Shown here one piece after another: positions 1 through 10,813 of a stretch of 64,000 nucleotides of DNA. Below the pieces are notes generated by a model that searched no databases, was not told the origin of the DNA, and worked only from the letters and a program-made list of their open reading frames with translations. The stretch covers positions 1 through 64,000 of the forward strand of contig DUBF01000151.1 in assembly GCA_012960465.1 (NCBI GenBank), written 5' to 3'. This DNA is from Rhodospirillales bacterium. GTDB lineage: Bacteria; Pseudomonadota; Alphaproteobacteria; Rhodospirillales; UBA2165. The position numbers and the translations under genes were made by a program. The number at the start of each line of letters is the position of its first letter. The first letter of the stretch is position 1.

Positions 1-10
1 TTGGAACTGT

Positions 11-80
11 TTAGTGTCATTTAAGTGTCGTTTAAAAAATAAAGTCCAATGATTATAACACGTAAGTGTAAAAAAGTGTA
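11..80. repeat. Four short AGTGT repeats upstream of the oxoprolinase gene
   Basis: The 119 bases before the first gene hold four AGTGT copies in the same orientation, starting near 13, 24, 65 and 75. They form two pairs, each spaced about one helical turn (10-11 bp). Such phased half-sites can be a regulator's binding site, but the region is AT-rich and no matching regulator gene is seen beside it. Confidence 0.3.
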
Positions 81-119
81 ATTCTATCCAAAAAATTAAC
101 TGTTTATATTCAAGGTATT

Positions 120-3100
120 ATGAAGAAAAAAGAAAAAAAATGGGAGTTCTGGATTGATCGTGGAGGAACGTTTACGGATATAATTGGGAAAAATCCAAAT
201 GATGAAATAATAGCAATAAAGTTGTTATCGGAAAACCAAGATCATTACGAGGACGCAGCGATTGAGGGTATTCGACGGCTACTTGGTATAGAGCCGGCTG
301 CGGTTATTCCTACCGATAAAATTCAGGTAATAAAAATGGGTACGACTGTCGCTACCAATGCGCTATTGGAGCGTAAAGGTGAACCAACGCTTCTTGTTGT
401 TAATGAAGGCTATAAGGATATTCTTCGGATTGGTTACCAAAATCGCCCAGATCTTTTTGCTTTGAATATTAAATTACCTAAACAGCTTTATAACCGAGTT
501 CTTGAAGTGTCGGGCAGATATAATGCAGATGGTAAAGAGCTGGTCCCACTTGATGAAGATAATACTATTAAGGGATTACAGAATGCCTTTAACGATGGTT
601 TTCAGTCCGTAGCCATTGTTATGATGCATAGCTATCGATATAAGGCGCACGAAGAAAGGATTGCCAAAATTGCCAAAGAAATTGGATTTAAACAAATTTC
701 GGTATCACACGAGGTTAGCCCCTTAATGAAATTAATATCTCGGGGTGATACAGCCGTGGTTGATGCGTATTTATCACCGGTCCTGCATCATTATGTTGAT
801 CAGGTAAAAGCTAAGCTGGCTGGCGTCAGATTGATGTTCATGCAGTCCAATGGCGGGCTTACGGATGCTGAGCGCTTTCGCGGAAAAGATAGTATTTTGT
901 CAGGTCCTGCAGGCGGTATCGTTGGTGCAGTTGGCACAGCTAAAATGGCGGGCTTCGATAAAATTATTGGTTTTGATATGGGGGGTACATCTACCGACGT
1001 TTCGCATTATGCAGGTGATTTTGAGCGTACATTTGATACGAAAGTTGCAGGTGTACGAGTACGGGCTCCGATGATGAAAATTCATACCGTAGCAGCGGGC
1101 GGCGGCTCGGTGCTTCATTTCGATGGGGCACGTTTCCGAGTTGGCCCAAACTCTGCCGGTGCTAATCCTGGACCAGCGAGTTATGGTAAAAATGGTCCCC
1201 TTACAGTTACCGATGCCAATATTATGCTTGGCCGAATACAGCCAAAATATTTTCCAAATGTTTTTGGTTTAAATGCAAAAGAGCCATTAAACATTAAGAT
1301 TGTTCGGACTAAATTCAAGACACTTGCGGCGAAAGTTGGTAGCTCTTCTATAAATGTTGCCCAGGGATTCCTGCAGGTTGCCATTCATAATATGGCAAAC
1401 GCAATAAAACAAATTTCTGTACAACGAGGTTATGATGTAACTGGATATACTCTCGTTTGTTTTGGTGGCGCTGGCGGACAGCATGCTTGTGGTGTTGCTG
1501 ACGCACTTGGTATGGACACAATATTCATTCATCCTCTGGCAGGTGTATTGTCAGCGTATGGAATGGGATTAGCAGAGTTAAGGACAATGCGAGAGTGTGC
1601 TGTTGAACAAGAATTAAATATAAAAAATTTGCCAGATATTCGATTGTTATTTGAAAAATTAACGAATGAGGCAACGCTGGAATTGATAGATCAAGGAACC
1701 AAAAGTGCTGAAATATTGATCCAGAAAAAATTGTATCTGCGGTACAGTGGCACCGATACACCACTCGAAATTCCCTATGGTGAATTAGCTAATATCAAAG
1801 TTGCATTTGAAAGTCGACACCGTCAGAGGTTTGGTTTTGATGATCCCAACCGGGTATTGATTATTGAGTCAATTGTTGTTGAGGCCATCGGCGGTACTGA
1901 AAATTTGGTTAATCCTAAGTTGCCTGTATCAGAAAAATTAGATCCAAAAATATTGGATCAGATGCCAATAATTTTTTCATCGAATTCTGTAGTTACTCCA
2001 ATATACGACCGTAACCAATTACTGCCAGGGCACTTGGTTTATGGTCCTGCTGTGATTATTGAGGCTAATGGTACGACGATTATTGAACCCGGTTGGCGTG
2101 CTGAAATAACATTATTAGGCTATTTGATTGTCCAGCGTATTGAACCAAGACCACAATCTTTTGTGATTGGCACGAAAGCTGACCCTGTGATGCTTGAAGT
2201 ATTCAATAATCTTTTCATGTCGATCGCTGAACAAATGGGTGCCATATTAGCTAATACAGCGAGTTCGGTAAATATTAAGGAGCGGTTAGATTTTTCTTGT
2301 GCAATTTTTGATGTCAAAGGTGGTTTAATTGCTAACGCACCACACATGCCAGTGCATTTAGGCTCAATGGGTGAGAGTGTAAGGACCATTATAGAGGCAA
2401 GGGGTGAGACAATAGAAAGCGGCGAGGTATATGCGCTGAACGCTCCTTATAATGGCGGTACGCATTTGCCTGATGTAACAGTAATAACGCCAATATTTGA
2501 TGATTTAGAAGAAAAGCTACTATTTTTTGTTGGTTCGCGTGGTCATCAGGCTGATATTGGTGGCATTACTCCTGGTTCAATGCCGCCCAACAGTCGTAGC
2601 GTTGAGGAAGAGGGCGTGTTAATTGATAATTTTCTTCTTGTTGCAAAGGGCGTTTTGAGAGAAAAGGCGTTGCGAGAATTACTTTCATCCGGGGATTATC
2701 CAGCGCGTAATATTGATCAGAATGTAGCTGACTTTAAGGCCCAGATAGCTGCAAACGAGAAGGGTCGGCAAGAGCTATTGCAGCTAATTAATCGCTATAG
2801 CCTCTCTGTCGTTAACGCGTATATGATCCATGTAAAAAATAATGCTGCCGAAAGTGTGCGCCGCGTGCTTGATAAATTGCCAGATGGTGAATTTGAAAAC
2901 CTTATGGATGATGGTAGTAAAATCAAAGTTGCCATGCGTATTGATAAGAAATCTCGCAGTGCAGTGATTGATTTTACCGGCACTTCGCGACAAACTAATA
3001 GTAATTTTAACGCGCCGAGGGCTGTGTGTCATGCTGCAGTTCTTTATGTTTTTCGTTGCTTAGTGGATGATGATATTCCACTTAATGATGGTTGTTTAGA

Positions 3101-3719
3101 GCCGCTTAATATTATTATTCCGGAGGGCACAATGTTATCACCTCAATATCCAGCAGCGGTTGTTGCAGGCAATGTTGAAACGTCCCAAGCAATTACTGCA
3201 GCTTTATTTGGTGCAGCCAGAGCATTGGCTGCTGCGCAAGGTACCATGAATAACTTCACTTTTGGTAATGCAAAATATCAGTATTACGAGACTATTTGTG
3301 GTGGCGCCGGAGCTGGGCCAAATTTTGACGGAGCATCTGCTGTTCATACTCATATGACTAATACTCGACTTACAGATCCAGAGATTCTTGAATGGCGTTA
3401 TCCTGTTATACTTGAAGAATTCAGTATTAGAAGGTCTTCGGGTGGCAATGGCAGAAACAGGGGCGGTGATGGTGTTATTCGTCGGTTGCGGTTTGAAGAA
3501 AAGATGACAGCAGCAATTTTATCTGGCTCACGAAAATTTGCACCGTTCGGTTTATCAGGAGGCGAGAGCGGTTTACCAGGTCGAACGGCTGTTCTTAGAG
3601 GATCTAAAGAAGAAAAGGTTCTCAATTCAACGGATCAATTAGAGGTGATGCCTGGCGATGTAATTATTATTGAAACACCCGGCGGTGGTGGATTTGGCAC
3701 AAGATCAACTAAGATATGA
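120..3719 (+). CDS. Fused hydantoinase A/B-type 5-oxoprolinase
   Basis: ATP-dependent amidohydrolase of the HyuA/HyuB (OPLAH) family, likely cleaving 5-oxoproline to glutamate in the cytoplasm. The N-terminal half (about 1-680) is HyuA-like: the phosphate-binding motif DRGGTFTD lies at 13-20 and a second ATPase-fold motif, FDMGGTSTD, near 285-293. The C-terminal half (about 690-1190) is HyuB-like and ends in the family's Gly-rich tail (PGGGGFG). At 1199 residues the fusion has the length of eukaryotic-type 5-oxoprolinase rather than the split bacterial HyuA plus HyuB. It starts at ATG 120 without a strong Shine-Dalgarno and overlaps the convergent MFS gene by 15 bp. A hydantoinase or caprolactamase specificity cannot be excluded. 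A ChaC homologue at 15.1 kb would supply 5-oxoproline. Confidence 0.88.
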   Translation: MKKKEKKWEFWIDRGGTFTDIIGKNPNDEIIAIKLLSENQDHYEDAAIEGIRRLLGIEPAAVIPTDKIQVIKMGTTVATNALLERKGEPTLLVVNEGYKDILRIGYQNRPDLFALNIKLPKQLYNRVLEVSGRYNADGKELVPLDEDNTIKGLQNAFNDGFQSVAIVMMHSYRYKAHEERIAKIAKEIGFKQISVSHEVSPLMKLISRGDTAVVDAYLSPVLHHYVDQVKAKLAGVRLMFMQSNGGLTDAERFRGKDSILSGPAGGIVGAVGTAKMAGFDKIIGFDMGGTSTDVSHYAGDFERTFDTKVAGVRVRAPMMKIHTVAAGGGSVLHFDGARFRVGPNSAGANPGPASYGKNGPLTVTDANIMLGRIQPKYFPNVFGLNAKEPLNIKIVRTKFKTLAAKVGSSSINVAQGFLQVAIHNMANAIKQISVQRGYDVTGYTLVCFGGAGGQHACGVADALGMDTIFIHPLAGVLSAYGMGLAELRTMRECAVEQELNIKNLPDIRLLFEKLTNEATLELIDQGTKSAEILIQKKLYLRYSGTDTPLEIPYGELANIKVAFESRHRQRFGFDDPNRVLIIESIVVEAIGGTENLVNPKLPVSEKLDPKILDQMPIIFSSNSVVTPIYDRNQLLPGHLVYGPAVIIEANGTTIIEPGWRAEITLLGYLIVQRIEPRPQSFVIGTKADPVMLEVFNNLFMSIAEQMGAILANTASSVNIKERLDFSCAIFDVKGGLIANAPHMPVHLGSMGESVRTIIEARGETIESGEVYALNAPYNGGTHLPDVTVITPIFDDLEEKLLFFVGSRGHQADIGGITPGSMPPNSRSVEEEGVLIDNFLLVAKGVLREKALRELLSSGDYPARNIDQNVADFKAQIAANEKGRQELLQLINRYSLSVVNAYMIHVKNNAAESVRRVLDKLPDGEFENLMDDGSKIKVAMRIDKKSRSAVIDFTGTSRQTNSNFNAPRAVCHAAVLYVFRCLVDDDIPLNDGCLEPLNIIIPEGTMLSPQYPAAVVAGNVETSQAITAALFGAARALAAAQGTMNNFTFGNAKYQYYETICGGAGAGPNFDGASAVHTHMTNTRLTDPEILEWRYPVILEEFSIRRSSGGNGRNRGGDGVIRRLRFEEKMTAAILSGSRKFAPFGLSGGESGLPGRTAVLRGSKEEKVLNSTDQLEVMPGDVIIIETPGGGGFGTRSTKI

Positions 3720-4988
3720 GTCTCTTTGTTCCGCACTTCTTTCTAAATTTTCTGCCATTTCAGTTGTTTTTGGGACAGTCCACAACCAGATAACTAAGAA
3801 TAGAGTTGTTGCGACTATAAACGCAAATTGTAAATTGCTGTAACTAGCAAAAGCACCAACCATCCACGCGCCACTGGCGGGACCACCCCGTAAAACAATT
3901 CCCCAGATGCTCATAACACGACCACGCACAGCCCCATGAATAGTATTTTGGACAACTAGTTGTCCTCCAATTCCAGCATACGTAGAGGTACCACTTAAAA
4001 TCGCAGCGCAGACAACAGCAACCCAAAAAATATTTGTGGAAGCCAATACAATCTGGGTTATCATTGCAACCAAAAGGGCAATCATAATAATTTTTATCAA
4101 GCCTGCAATTTTACCAAAACTACCAATATAAATTGCTGTGACCATGGCTCCTAATCCAGCAGCTGAACTAAGGATCGCGAGCCCCTCAACACCCATACCA
4201 AAAATGCCATCTGATATTCCGGCAAAGAGTTCCCGGTAGGCGCGCATGAATAGAGATATGCCGAGTGAGAGTAATAAAAACCGTTTTAGACCCGGTGTTT
4301 CAGCAATGTATACAAGTCCCTCTTTAAACTCTTTTATGAAGCCGATTGTTTTATGTGGGGTAATTTGTTCATAGCGAAGCTTAATAACAAACAAAACTAA
4401 TAAGTAACCAAGAAAACTCGCAGCATTAAAGGAAAAAGCATAAGTGACACCTAATGAAGCAACAATTATTCCGCCTAACGCTGGTCCTATAAATTGTGCT
4501 AAATTAAACATCGTTGCACTGAAACCCAGAGCAGCAGGTAGATCCTCTTTTGGGACCAAGCTCGGCTGCATGGTCATTCGGAGAGGTGTCCAGAAACCTT
4601 CCGCGACTCCATTTATCATGACAAGCCCAAATAGAATATTAATAGTAATTAAATCTAGTGCCGAGAGTGTTGCAATGATAACACCAATCAACAAGAGCGC
4701 TGATTGAGTACCTATAGCCATTTTCAAACGGTTAAATCGATCCGTTAGAGTGCCTGCATAAGGCATAACTAAGATAGTCATGATTGCTTCAGCAAAGGCA
4801 ATACCACCCAATGTGCTGTACGAACCTGTGAGTTCCCATGTTAGCCAGAAAAGTGCTGTTCGTTGAACCCATAAACCAATATTTGAAACCCATCCTGCTA
4901 AAGCATAAAGTCTATAGTCCCGGTGGCGTAAAGCCCGGCCCATACCACGATTACTAAGATTTGAGACAAAATAGCCAAAATTACTCAT
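3705..4988 (-). CDS. MFS transporter (MFS_3 / EntS-like exporter)
   Basis: Integral inner-membrane protein with about 12 hydrophobic segments, of the major facilitator type related to enterobactin exporter EntS (MFS_3). The cytoplasmic loop after TM2 carries the family signature ([11 protein letters not shown]). The N-terminus reads [15 protein letters not shown], a typical MFS_3 start in which the short arm precedes TM1, so I place the start at ATG 4988 (427 aa). The frame stays open to 5114, but the extra 42 residues look unlike MFS proteins. The substrate is unknown. The 3' end overlaps the convergent oxoprolinase gene by 15 bp, so the two messages are antisense at their ends. It is a different branch from the other MFS genes here at 23.7 and 40.4 kb. 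Confidence 0.85.
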   Translation of the reverse strand: MSNFGYFVSNLSNRGMGRALRHRDYRLYALAGWVSNIGLWVQRTALFWLTWELTGSYSTLGGIAFAEAIMTILVMPYAGTLTDRFNRLKMAIGTQSALLLIGVIIATLSALDLITINILFGLVMINGVAEGFWTPLRMTMQPSLVPKEDLPAALGFSATMFNLAQFIGPALGGIIVASLGVTYAFSFNAASFLGYLLVLFVIKLRYEQITPHKTIGFIKEFKEGLVYIAETPGLKRFLLLSLGISLFMRAYRELFAGISDGIFGMGVEGLAILSSAAGLGAMVTAIYIGSFGKIAGLIKIIMIALLVAMITQIVLASTNIFWVAVVCAAILSGTSTYAGIGGQLVVQNTIHGAVRGRVMSIWGIVLRGGPASGAWMVGAFASYSNLQFAFIVATTLFLVIWLWTVPKTTEMAENLERSAEQRDSYLS

Positions 4989-5550
4989 ATTGGGGTTTTC
5001 TGTGTTATAAAATAAGATCTTGGAGATTGGCCCATCGTTATTTTTATATTGGCAGATAATTTCCAGCGTTTTGGAGTAATTAGGAGGAGCAAGATAAAAT
5101 AAATATGCGGCCAAAGACGGAAAATTTCAGACCGATAGAGTTGGAAGCACTGACTATTTTCAGGGCACCAACTACAGTGCCCGTGTGATAGGAGAGAGTA
5201 TAAAAAAATATCACCCGCGCGCGCATTTTTTTGATTGATCTTTACCAAACGGTCAAAGTCCTAGGCTCAAAAAATAGGTAGGAAAATACTATAATTAAGG
5301 GTGTTTTAGTTGGATTAAATAATATTAACTAGAAATACGGTTATTTGGATTACAAAAAATCCTAATTCAGGATAGCTAACATTAGGCGCTGAAACAATAC
5401 ACGTTAGTATTTTTTTTACCACAGATGATTTGTATTAAAAATTATTAAAATTTGACATGTACGTAAACTTAGTCCGTGGAATTGGGTGACAAAATTCTTT
5501 AAAAACTAGAGACGTTGTTAGCAATCTGTTTGGCGAATTTGACCATAAGA
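4989..5550. other. Intergenic region, no convincing gene
   Basis: These 562 bp separate the divergently read MFS and AsmA genes. They contain a perfect 6-bp hairpin (GGGCAC/GTGCCC, 5163-5182) without a following T-run and a CG-alternating stretch near 5214-5224. A possible 27-codon reading frame (5105-5188, +) has a distant AGGAGG. A TTGACA at 5452 has no matching -10. The promoters of both flanking genes should lie here, but I cannot place them with confidence. Confidence 0.5.
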
Positions 5551-8500
5551 ATGAGAGGAAAACATAAATTGCAAAGACTTTTATTTATTTGTTTGTTTTT
5601 AATTATAGGACTGTTTGGCGCCTTGTTGGTAGCACCAAATTTTATTAATTGGAACGAATATCGAGATGTTATTGCTGAAAATGTGTATGACGTAACGGGC
5701 CTTAATTTTGAGATCCGTGGTAATATTAATCTTGAAATTTTACCTTCTCCAGGATTACTAATCAACGATGTTCACGTTGCTAACATTGAAGGGGCTGCGA
5801 CGGCAGATACATTAACGGTCAAGACACTTGAAGTACGCATTGCTCTAATTCCTCTTTTAACCCGTCAAATTCGAATTAATACGGTCAAATTAGTAAAACC
5901 TATTTTGAATATTGAAATTTTGTCCGATGGGCGTAACAATATGAAGATTGGAGCTCCTGAAATATCGGTCGCTAAAGCATCTGATATTAAAGATTTTAAA
6001 AACTCAGGTCCAACGTATAAGTTTTTCAGGCCTTTATTTGATAAGCTTGGAGTTGGGCCACTAGAAATTAGTGTCGATGATTTTTTTGTTCAAAGTGGTT
6101 CCATTACTTATCGTGATAATGCCAAAGGTCAGATGGAAAAAATCGAAGACCTTAACGGCCGATTTTCGCTTGCATCGGTTTTGGGCCCAGTGGAAAGTTC
6201 GGGTAGAGCTATTATTAGGGGTGTCCCAATTAGTTATTCTTTGGCTACGGGTTCTATTCTGCAGAATCGAACTTTGCCTTTTAATTTTCTATTCAAAAGT
6301 ATCCGAGGAGATTCAAACCTCCGATTTTCTGGAGCTCTAACGCAAATTGACAAGGATCCAAAGATTAAGGGCAAACTGAATTTTAATTCTAAAAACTTGG
6401 CTAGATTAATTTCTTCTGTTGACGGAATCCCGTATCTACCTGATGGCCTCAACCGGACATTCTCTGTTATGACCTCAGTGGCAGCCTCAACCAAGGGCGG
6501 CACATTTTCTGATATGATTTTGAAGTTAGATAACAATCAAGGCACAGGGAAAATTTCATTCCAACGTGGTAAGAAAATTGATCTTAATATCAAGTTTGCG
6601 GTTAATAAACTCGATATTGATTCGTTATTGAACCCTGCAGTTATAAAAGTAAAGTCTAATAATACAAAAGTTGTTAACGGAACAAGAAAGTCAACTAACA
6701 ATAATTTTTCTCTCATTGAAAACATAGCGATGACTAGTTCTTTTGGCCCACAGATTAGTTTAAAATCACTTACTAAAGGCATAGTTGCGACGTTTGACTT
6801 ATCATTTGAAGCTATAATTTATAATAAAGCTGTCGTTCGTCAGGTTAAGCTTAATGCAAATTTGGAAGATCAAGAAATAACGATAAGTCAAGCATCTGCA
6901 CTTCTGCCAGGTAGTACAGACGTTGGTCTGCAAGGAATAATATTTGACAAGATGAAAACAAAACTTCCTCAATTTGAGGGTACTGCAGATCTAAAAACAA
7001 ATAATTTACGGGCATTATTGAATTGGATTGGGGTTGATGTGCCAGGAGTTCCCGGCGATCGTCTTAGAAAGTTGGCTCTTAGCGGAAAGATTCTAGCGGA
7101 CGTTAAAAAATTATTGTTTAATAGCATTTTAGCCCAAATTGATGGCACAAAAATTAAAGGTGCCGTATCAATGATGCTAAATAAGCGACCCCTAGTTGAT
7201 ATTAGCCTTGCTATTAGTCAACTGAATCTAGATGGGTATTTGCTAGGAAAAGATTCTAAAAAATTTAATTTAAAGGTGCTGACTATCAGAAAAGTGAACT
7301 CAGGAACTGCACCTGATAAAATTAAAAAAACCAACATTACGGGCTCCTCATCAGTATTTTCTATTTTGAAGAAATTTGATGCCAATCTAGATTTTAAATT
7401 AGATGAATTGGTGGTTGATAATTTACCAATTAAAAAAATTATACTTAGGGCAAAATTACGTAATAGTAGATTAACCCTTTCCAACTTGCAGGTTGCCAGC
7501 GCAGCAGGGTTATCTGCACGGCTTTCTGGTAATATTTTGGATGGTAAAAATATTAACGGTATCGTTGACCCAATATTTGATAATTTTCAGTTTGTTATAC
7601 GTGGTAAAAACCTAGCGCGGACATTAAATTTATTGGAAATAAAACTATTAGTACCTATAAATAAAATCGGTGCCATGAAATTGTCGGGAACATTAAAAGG
7701 TAAGCTTAAGGCGTTAGATACTTTAGCTGAGTTATCATTATTTGGAGGCCGTTTTACTTTTAATGGGCAAATTGAGACTTTATCACCGGTATCTTCGGTT
7801 CGAGGAAAATTCTCTGTATTCCATCCAAGTTTATCCAAGTTGGTAAGACGGCTAGGCGGTAACTATCAGCCTCGAAAAATACAAATTGGTGGTGTTAACG
7901 TCAGAGGGGTCGTTGAGGGTAATCCAGCAAAAATGAATTTTTTAAGTTTATCAGGTAAAGTTGGCGACATTAAAATCAATGGTATCGTTACGACAGATTT
8001 AACGGGAAAAATTCCATGGATAGATGCTGATCTTAAAACCAGTACCATTGTGATTGATTATCTATTGCCGGGTCAGCAAACAGCTTTCATTAATAAACCG
8101 TTTTTGAGATCGCGGAACTTTGTAAATCAAAGATGGGTTGTTGATCCACGGATTATACCAGTATCTTATAGTAGTTTATCTCGAAAAAACGATAATCGTC
8201 CGTTTGTTGTTGCGGCGGCGATAACAAATATAGCAGCAGGTGCTCCGTGGACAAATAAGGCTATTAATATTTCGTTTCTTAAACATTTTTCAGCGGATGT
8301 TAAGCTCCGCTCAAAAAGTTTACAGTTTAATGGCTATCACATAGATAATGTTGATCTGGCAGCTATGATTACTGACGGTGTTATTGATATAAAACGCCTA
8401 ACTGGAAAGGCATATGATGGTGCCATTGAAGTAAACGGACAATTTGGTGCGGCTAAGGGTTTTAATCGGTTTAATACACGTTTTAAAGCAATTAATATTA

Positions 8501-9261
8501 ATACTGGGAAATTTTTAAATTCGTTAGGTACGCGTGGTTTTCGGAAAGGTGCGCTTGATATGGTTGGTGAATTTAGCGCACATGGACGTTCGACATTTGA
8601 ACTCGTAAATAAACTTGATGGGAGGGGTACAATTTCTGTTCGTGGACTGGATATTACTTCTAGCGCCGAGAAGGGTTCAGTAATGTCCGGGTTTGCCGGT
8701 TTCTTTCTGTCCCTCAAGAAATTTAGTGGCACTGTTTTAGGAAAAAAAATAATTTCTAACCGGACTAATTTTAATACCAGTTTTAGTGCGGCTGAAGGGG
8801 TTGTTCGTTTTAAAGATATGACGATAAAAACAGGGCTGGGTAATGGTGTAGCAAAGGGTTTGGTTAATCTCCCAAACTGGCAAATTAATACTGATGGTGA
8901 AATTAAACTATCTCAAAATATTTTGGCTCAAGTTCTTCTCAAAAAACCATCAAAATCAGTGTTATTACCATTCAAGATAACGGGCCGTTTGGATAATCCT
9001 AGCGTAAAATTAGAAACATCAGAAATAACTAAAGGTGGCATTCGATTACCTGATATTTTAAATAAAAAGATGAATAAGTTGACGCAGAAAAAGGGTATAA
9101 ATAAGGTTCTAGATAAGATCCTTCCTAGAGTTAATTCCAGTAATAGCAAAACTGGAAGCTCTCAGCTGGATCTAGCTTTTCCGAGTAACAAGCTTCCACA
9201 AAATCAAAAAATTACTACTGAAGATCTTCTAAAAGGCATATTGAGGGAATTAACTAATTAG
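5551..9261 (+). CDS. AsmA-family envelope protein
   Basis: Large AsmA/YhjG-like protein of 1236 residues, anchored in the inner membrane by one N-terminal transmembrane helix (about residues 8-28) with the rest in the periplasm. The segment after the anchor (FINWNEYRDVI, then a GxxFEIRG-like stretch) is the usual AsmA N-terminal pattern. The remainder is a long series of beta-rich repeats rich in Leu, Asn, Gly and Lys with an AsmA C-terminal region. Family members form bridge-like grooves involved in outer-membrane lipid traffic. That role is inferred here. I prefer ATG 5551 because it puts basic residues directly before the hydrophobic helix; an in-frame TTG at 5515 would add 12 residues. 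It is flanked by a long upstream gap and is probably monocistronic. Confidence 0.85.
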   Translation: MRGKHKLQRLLFICLFLIIGLFGALLVAPNFINWNEYRDVIAENVYDVTGLNFEIRGNINLEILPSPGLLINDVHVANIEGAATADTLTVKTLEVRIALIPLLTRQIRINTVKLVKPILNIEILSDGRNNMKIGAPEISVAKASDIKDFKNSGPTYKFFRPLFDKLGVGPLEISVDDFFVQSGSITYRDNAKGQMEKIEDLNGRFSLASVLGPVESSGRAIIRGVPISYSLATGSILQNRTLPFNFLFKSIRGDSNLRFSGALTQIDKDPKIKGKLNFNSKNLARLISSVDGIPYLPDGLNRTFSVMTSVAASTKGGTFSDMILKLDNNQGTGKISFQRGKKIDLNIKFAVNKLDIDSLLNPAVIKVKSNNTKVVNGTRKSTNNNFSLIENIAMTSSFGPQISLKSLTKGIVATFDLSFEAIIYNKAVVRQVKLNANLEDQEITISQASALLPGSTDVGLQGIIFDKMKTKLPQFEGTADLKTNNLRALLNWIGVDVPGVPGDRLRKLALSGKILADVKKLLFNSILAQIDGTKIKGAVSMMLNKRPLVDISLAISQLNLDGYLLGKDSKKFNLKVLTIRKVNSGTAPDKIKKTNITGSSSVFSILKKFDANLDFKLDELVVDNLPIKKIILRAKLRNSRLTLSNLQVASAAGLSARLSGNILDGKNINGIVDPIFDNFQFVIRGKNLARTLNLLEIKLLVPINKIGAMKLSGTLKGKLKALDTLAELSLFGGRFTFNGQIETLSPVSSVRGKFSVFHPSLSKLVRRLGGNYQPRKIQIGGVNVRGVVEGNPAKMNFLSLSGKVGDIKINGIVTTDLTGKIPWIDADLKTSTIVIDYLLPGQQTAFINKPFLRSRNFVNQRWVVDPRIIPVSYSSLSRKNDNRPFVVAAAITNIAAGAPWTNKAINISFLKHFSADVKLRSKSLQFNGYHIDNVDLAAMITDGVIDIKRLTGKAYDGAIEVNGQFGAAKGFNRFNTRFKAININTGKFLNSLGTRGFRKGALDMVGEFSAHGRSTFELVNKLDGRGTISVRGLDITSSAEKGSVMSGFAGFFLSLKKFSGTVLGKKIISNRTNFNTSFSAAEGVVRFKDMTIKTGLGNGVAKGLVNLPNWQINTDGEIKLSQNILAQVLLKKPSKSVLLPFKITGRLDNPSVKLETSEITKGGIRLPDILNKKMNKLTQKKGINKVLDKILPRVNSSNSKTGSSQLDLAFPSNKLPQNQKITTEDLLKGILRELTN

Positions 9262-9287
9262 CTACTTACTATAATATTGTGTTAATT

Positions 9288-9503
9288 TTAACCAGTTTGT
9301 TCTAATACAAAAATACGGATTGCGCTTGATAAATTTTTATTTGGTTTTTTAAGCCGTTCGTTATCAATCTCTGTAATTTGCTGATTGATAGATTTTCCGT
9401 GCCGTCTGCAGATTTCTTTTAGCTTAATCCAAAAAGCTCGTTCTAAAGATACACTGGTACGATGACCAGATAATAGAACAGAGCGTTTCTGAGTTTCAGT
9501 CAT
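9288..9503 (-). CDS. Ribbon-helix-helix (RHH_4) DNA-binding protein
   Basis: Small 71-residue protein of the alphaproteobacterial RHH_4 family. The pattern KRSVLLSGHRTSVSLE followed by FWIKLKEI, a helix with SINQQI and the ending LSSAIRIFVLE matches the family along its whole length. It has one predicted beta strand and two helices, so it should bind DNA as a dimer. The function is not known; members are usually single genes. Here it converges on the asmA-like gene and could be cotranscribed after cobD-like, but an AT-rich hairpin lies between them. It starts at ATG 9503. Confidence 0.8.
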   Translation of the reverse strand: MTETQKRSVLLSGHRTSVSLERAFWIKLKEICRRHGKSINQQITEIDNERLKKPNKNLSSAIRIFVLEQTG

Positions 9504-9611
9504 TTGAGTTAAATTATTCTATATTAATTTTAGTATAAATTATTTTTTAATTTTGTTAACGATAACTTAAATATCACCAATGATACAAGTGATAAGCAAC
9601 CTCCGAAAAAG

Positions 9612-9637
9612 CATTATTTTAAAGTATTAAAATAATG
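9612..9637 (-). terminator. Probable terminator after the cobD-like gene
   Basis: A perfect 11-bp inverted repeat (CATTATTTTAA with a 4-nt loop) lies 55-80 nt past the cobD-like stop codon. On the minus strand it is followed by GCTTTTT, giving a terminator shape for that gene. The stem is AT-rich and so weak, and it could instead be a protein-binding palindrome in front of the RHH gene. Confidence 0.45.
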
Positions 9638-9691
9638 TGTGGTAGTTTTAAATATGGGTTAAATTATTATATTTATTTGTTATGGCCTTAG

Positions 9692-10687
9692 CTAATTGAA
9701 CCATATCAAGGTTGTAATTAGTAATCCATTGATAAGGCATACTGTAGCAAATAAATAAAGGCTTTTTTGTAAATCTTGATGGGTAGCCTTAGCTGTTCCA
9801 CCTCCAATCCATGGTTCGTTTTTTGTTTTTTTAGTGAATTTTCTCGGCCCTGCTAAGGCTAGGTTAAATGCACCGGCAAAAGCTGAAAGGGCGATGCTTA
9901 GATTATAACTATAAAATTTATCTGCATTCTTGAGTATGCATTTAAAGCTTTTTACTGGACTTGCAGTTGGTACGAAAAAGCTTGCCAGGACAATCAAAGG
10001 GCCGGCTAGAAGGCTGGGGATGAACAATACGATAGCGTTAAGGCGGTTTGCAACAAATCCAAAATCTTGGTAGCCATACGTTTTGTGTCCAATTTTAATA
10101 TTCATGACAGTCGCGCTATGGTATATGGCGAGCCCTGCAAACCCGAATAAAGTGTACCAAAAAACTGGAGCTAATAGACCCGTGATTAATGAGGTTGCTA
10201 ATACTTCAATTGCAGCACGAGCAATACTGAATGAATCCATTTTTTCTGGGGATTCGGTGGTGAGGTCGGCGATACCTAGGCGTGCAGATTCTATACTATG
10301 ATTGCATAGTGCTGTATTAATTTTTACTACCGCTTTGTATGTATTTCTTTGATCAAGGAGGATGAGTAATAACATTATCTCAAAAATCCACGCAAATGGA
10401 AGATTGTGACTAAGCCATGTCACACTCAAGCCAAATATTCCGCTTAAAAAAAGAATAGATATTGAGGCCAGGCATCCCCGAATTGCACGGTCTATTGGGC
10501 TTCTAGTTTCGCGGTTCAATTTTAAATTAAACCACTCGATGAGGCGTTCTAGTGTATTTATAGGGTGCCCCTTAAAATGGGAAAAAAAAGTCAAACGTCC
10601 TGTATAAACGTTAATGATCAATGCTATCAGTAACAATATAAGTGGCGTGACCGAACCCGATTGGCTTAAAATACCAAATAAAAGCAT
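9692..10687 (-). CDS. CobD/CbiB-like membrane protein, divergent
   Basis: Membrane protein of 331 residues from the CobD/CbiB family, whose standard members attach aminopropanol phosphate to adenosylcobyric acid to make adenosylcobinamide (phosphate). The family frame is clear: LLAPVFWYTLFGFAGLAIYH, IGHKTYGYQDFG and NRLNAIVLFIPSLL align with the family core, followed by AGPRKF and GGGTAKATHQDL near the C-terminus. However, positions where I recall CbiB having VGRDT and a VESxAENxxDG stretch here read DLTTES and IEVLATSLITG, so the conserved acidic and Asn residues appear lost. No other cobalamin gene is nearby. It may be a catalytically altered paralogue rather than a working CobD. It starts at ATG 10687, and a hairpin terminator candidate follows. 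Confidence 0.7.
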   Translation of the reverse strand: MLLFGILSQSGSVTPLILLLIALIINVYTGRLTFFSHFKGHPINTLERLIEWFNLKLNRETRSPIDRAIRGCLASISILFLSGIFGLSVTWLSHNLPFAWIFEIMLLLILLDQRNTYKAVVKINTALCNHSIESARLGIADLTTESPEKMDSFSIARAAIEVLATSLITGLLAPVFWYTLFGFAGLAIYHSATVMNIKIGHKTYGYQDFGFVANRLNAIVLFIPSLLAGPLIVLASFFVPTASPVKSFKCILKNADKFYSYNLSIALSAFAGAFNLALAGPRKFTKKTKNEPWIGGGTAKATHQDLQKSLYLFATVCLINGLLITTLIWFN

Positions 10688-10813
10688 GGCTACAGCATGA
10701 AGCTCTAGTTAATTTTCGTCAATCAAGTATTTACCGACAGGCTCTCAGGCCTTGCAGCTTTTTTCAAGCCGGTTTATTAAGTTTGAAATCGCAAGTATAA
10801 GGGAAACTGGTTT

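Noticed and set aside
3705-3719. The 15-bp overlap of oxoprolinase and MFS 3' ends as an antisense control element
   Set aside because: Short convergent overlaps are common in compact genomes; there is no sign of more than crowding.
5163-5182. Perfect GGGCAC/GTGCCC hairpin as a terminator
   Set aside because: No T-run follows on either strand and no gene ends nearby.
5105-5188. 27-codon ORF with AGGAGG upstream in the long intergenic gap
   Set aside because: The ribosome site is about 15 nt from the ATG, the peptide resembles nothing known, and there is no further support.
5452-5480. TTGACA promoter -35 box before the AsmA gene
   Set aside because: TTGACA at 5452-5457 is a perfect match, but no hexamer at 16-18 bp downstream resembles a -10 box (17 bp gives CGTGGA).
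8337-8732. 131-codon reading frame antisense to the AsmA gene
   Set aside because: It lies wholly within a strongly supported gene, has no ribosome site and encodes an unpatterned Pro/Ser-rich sequence.
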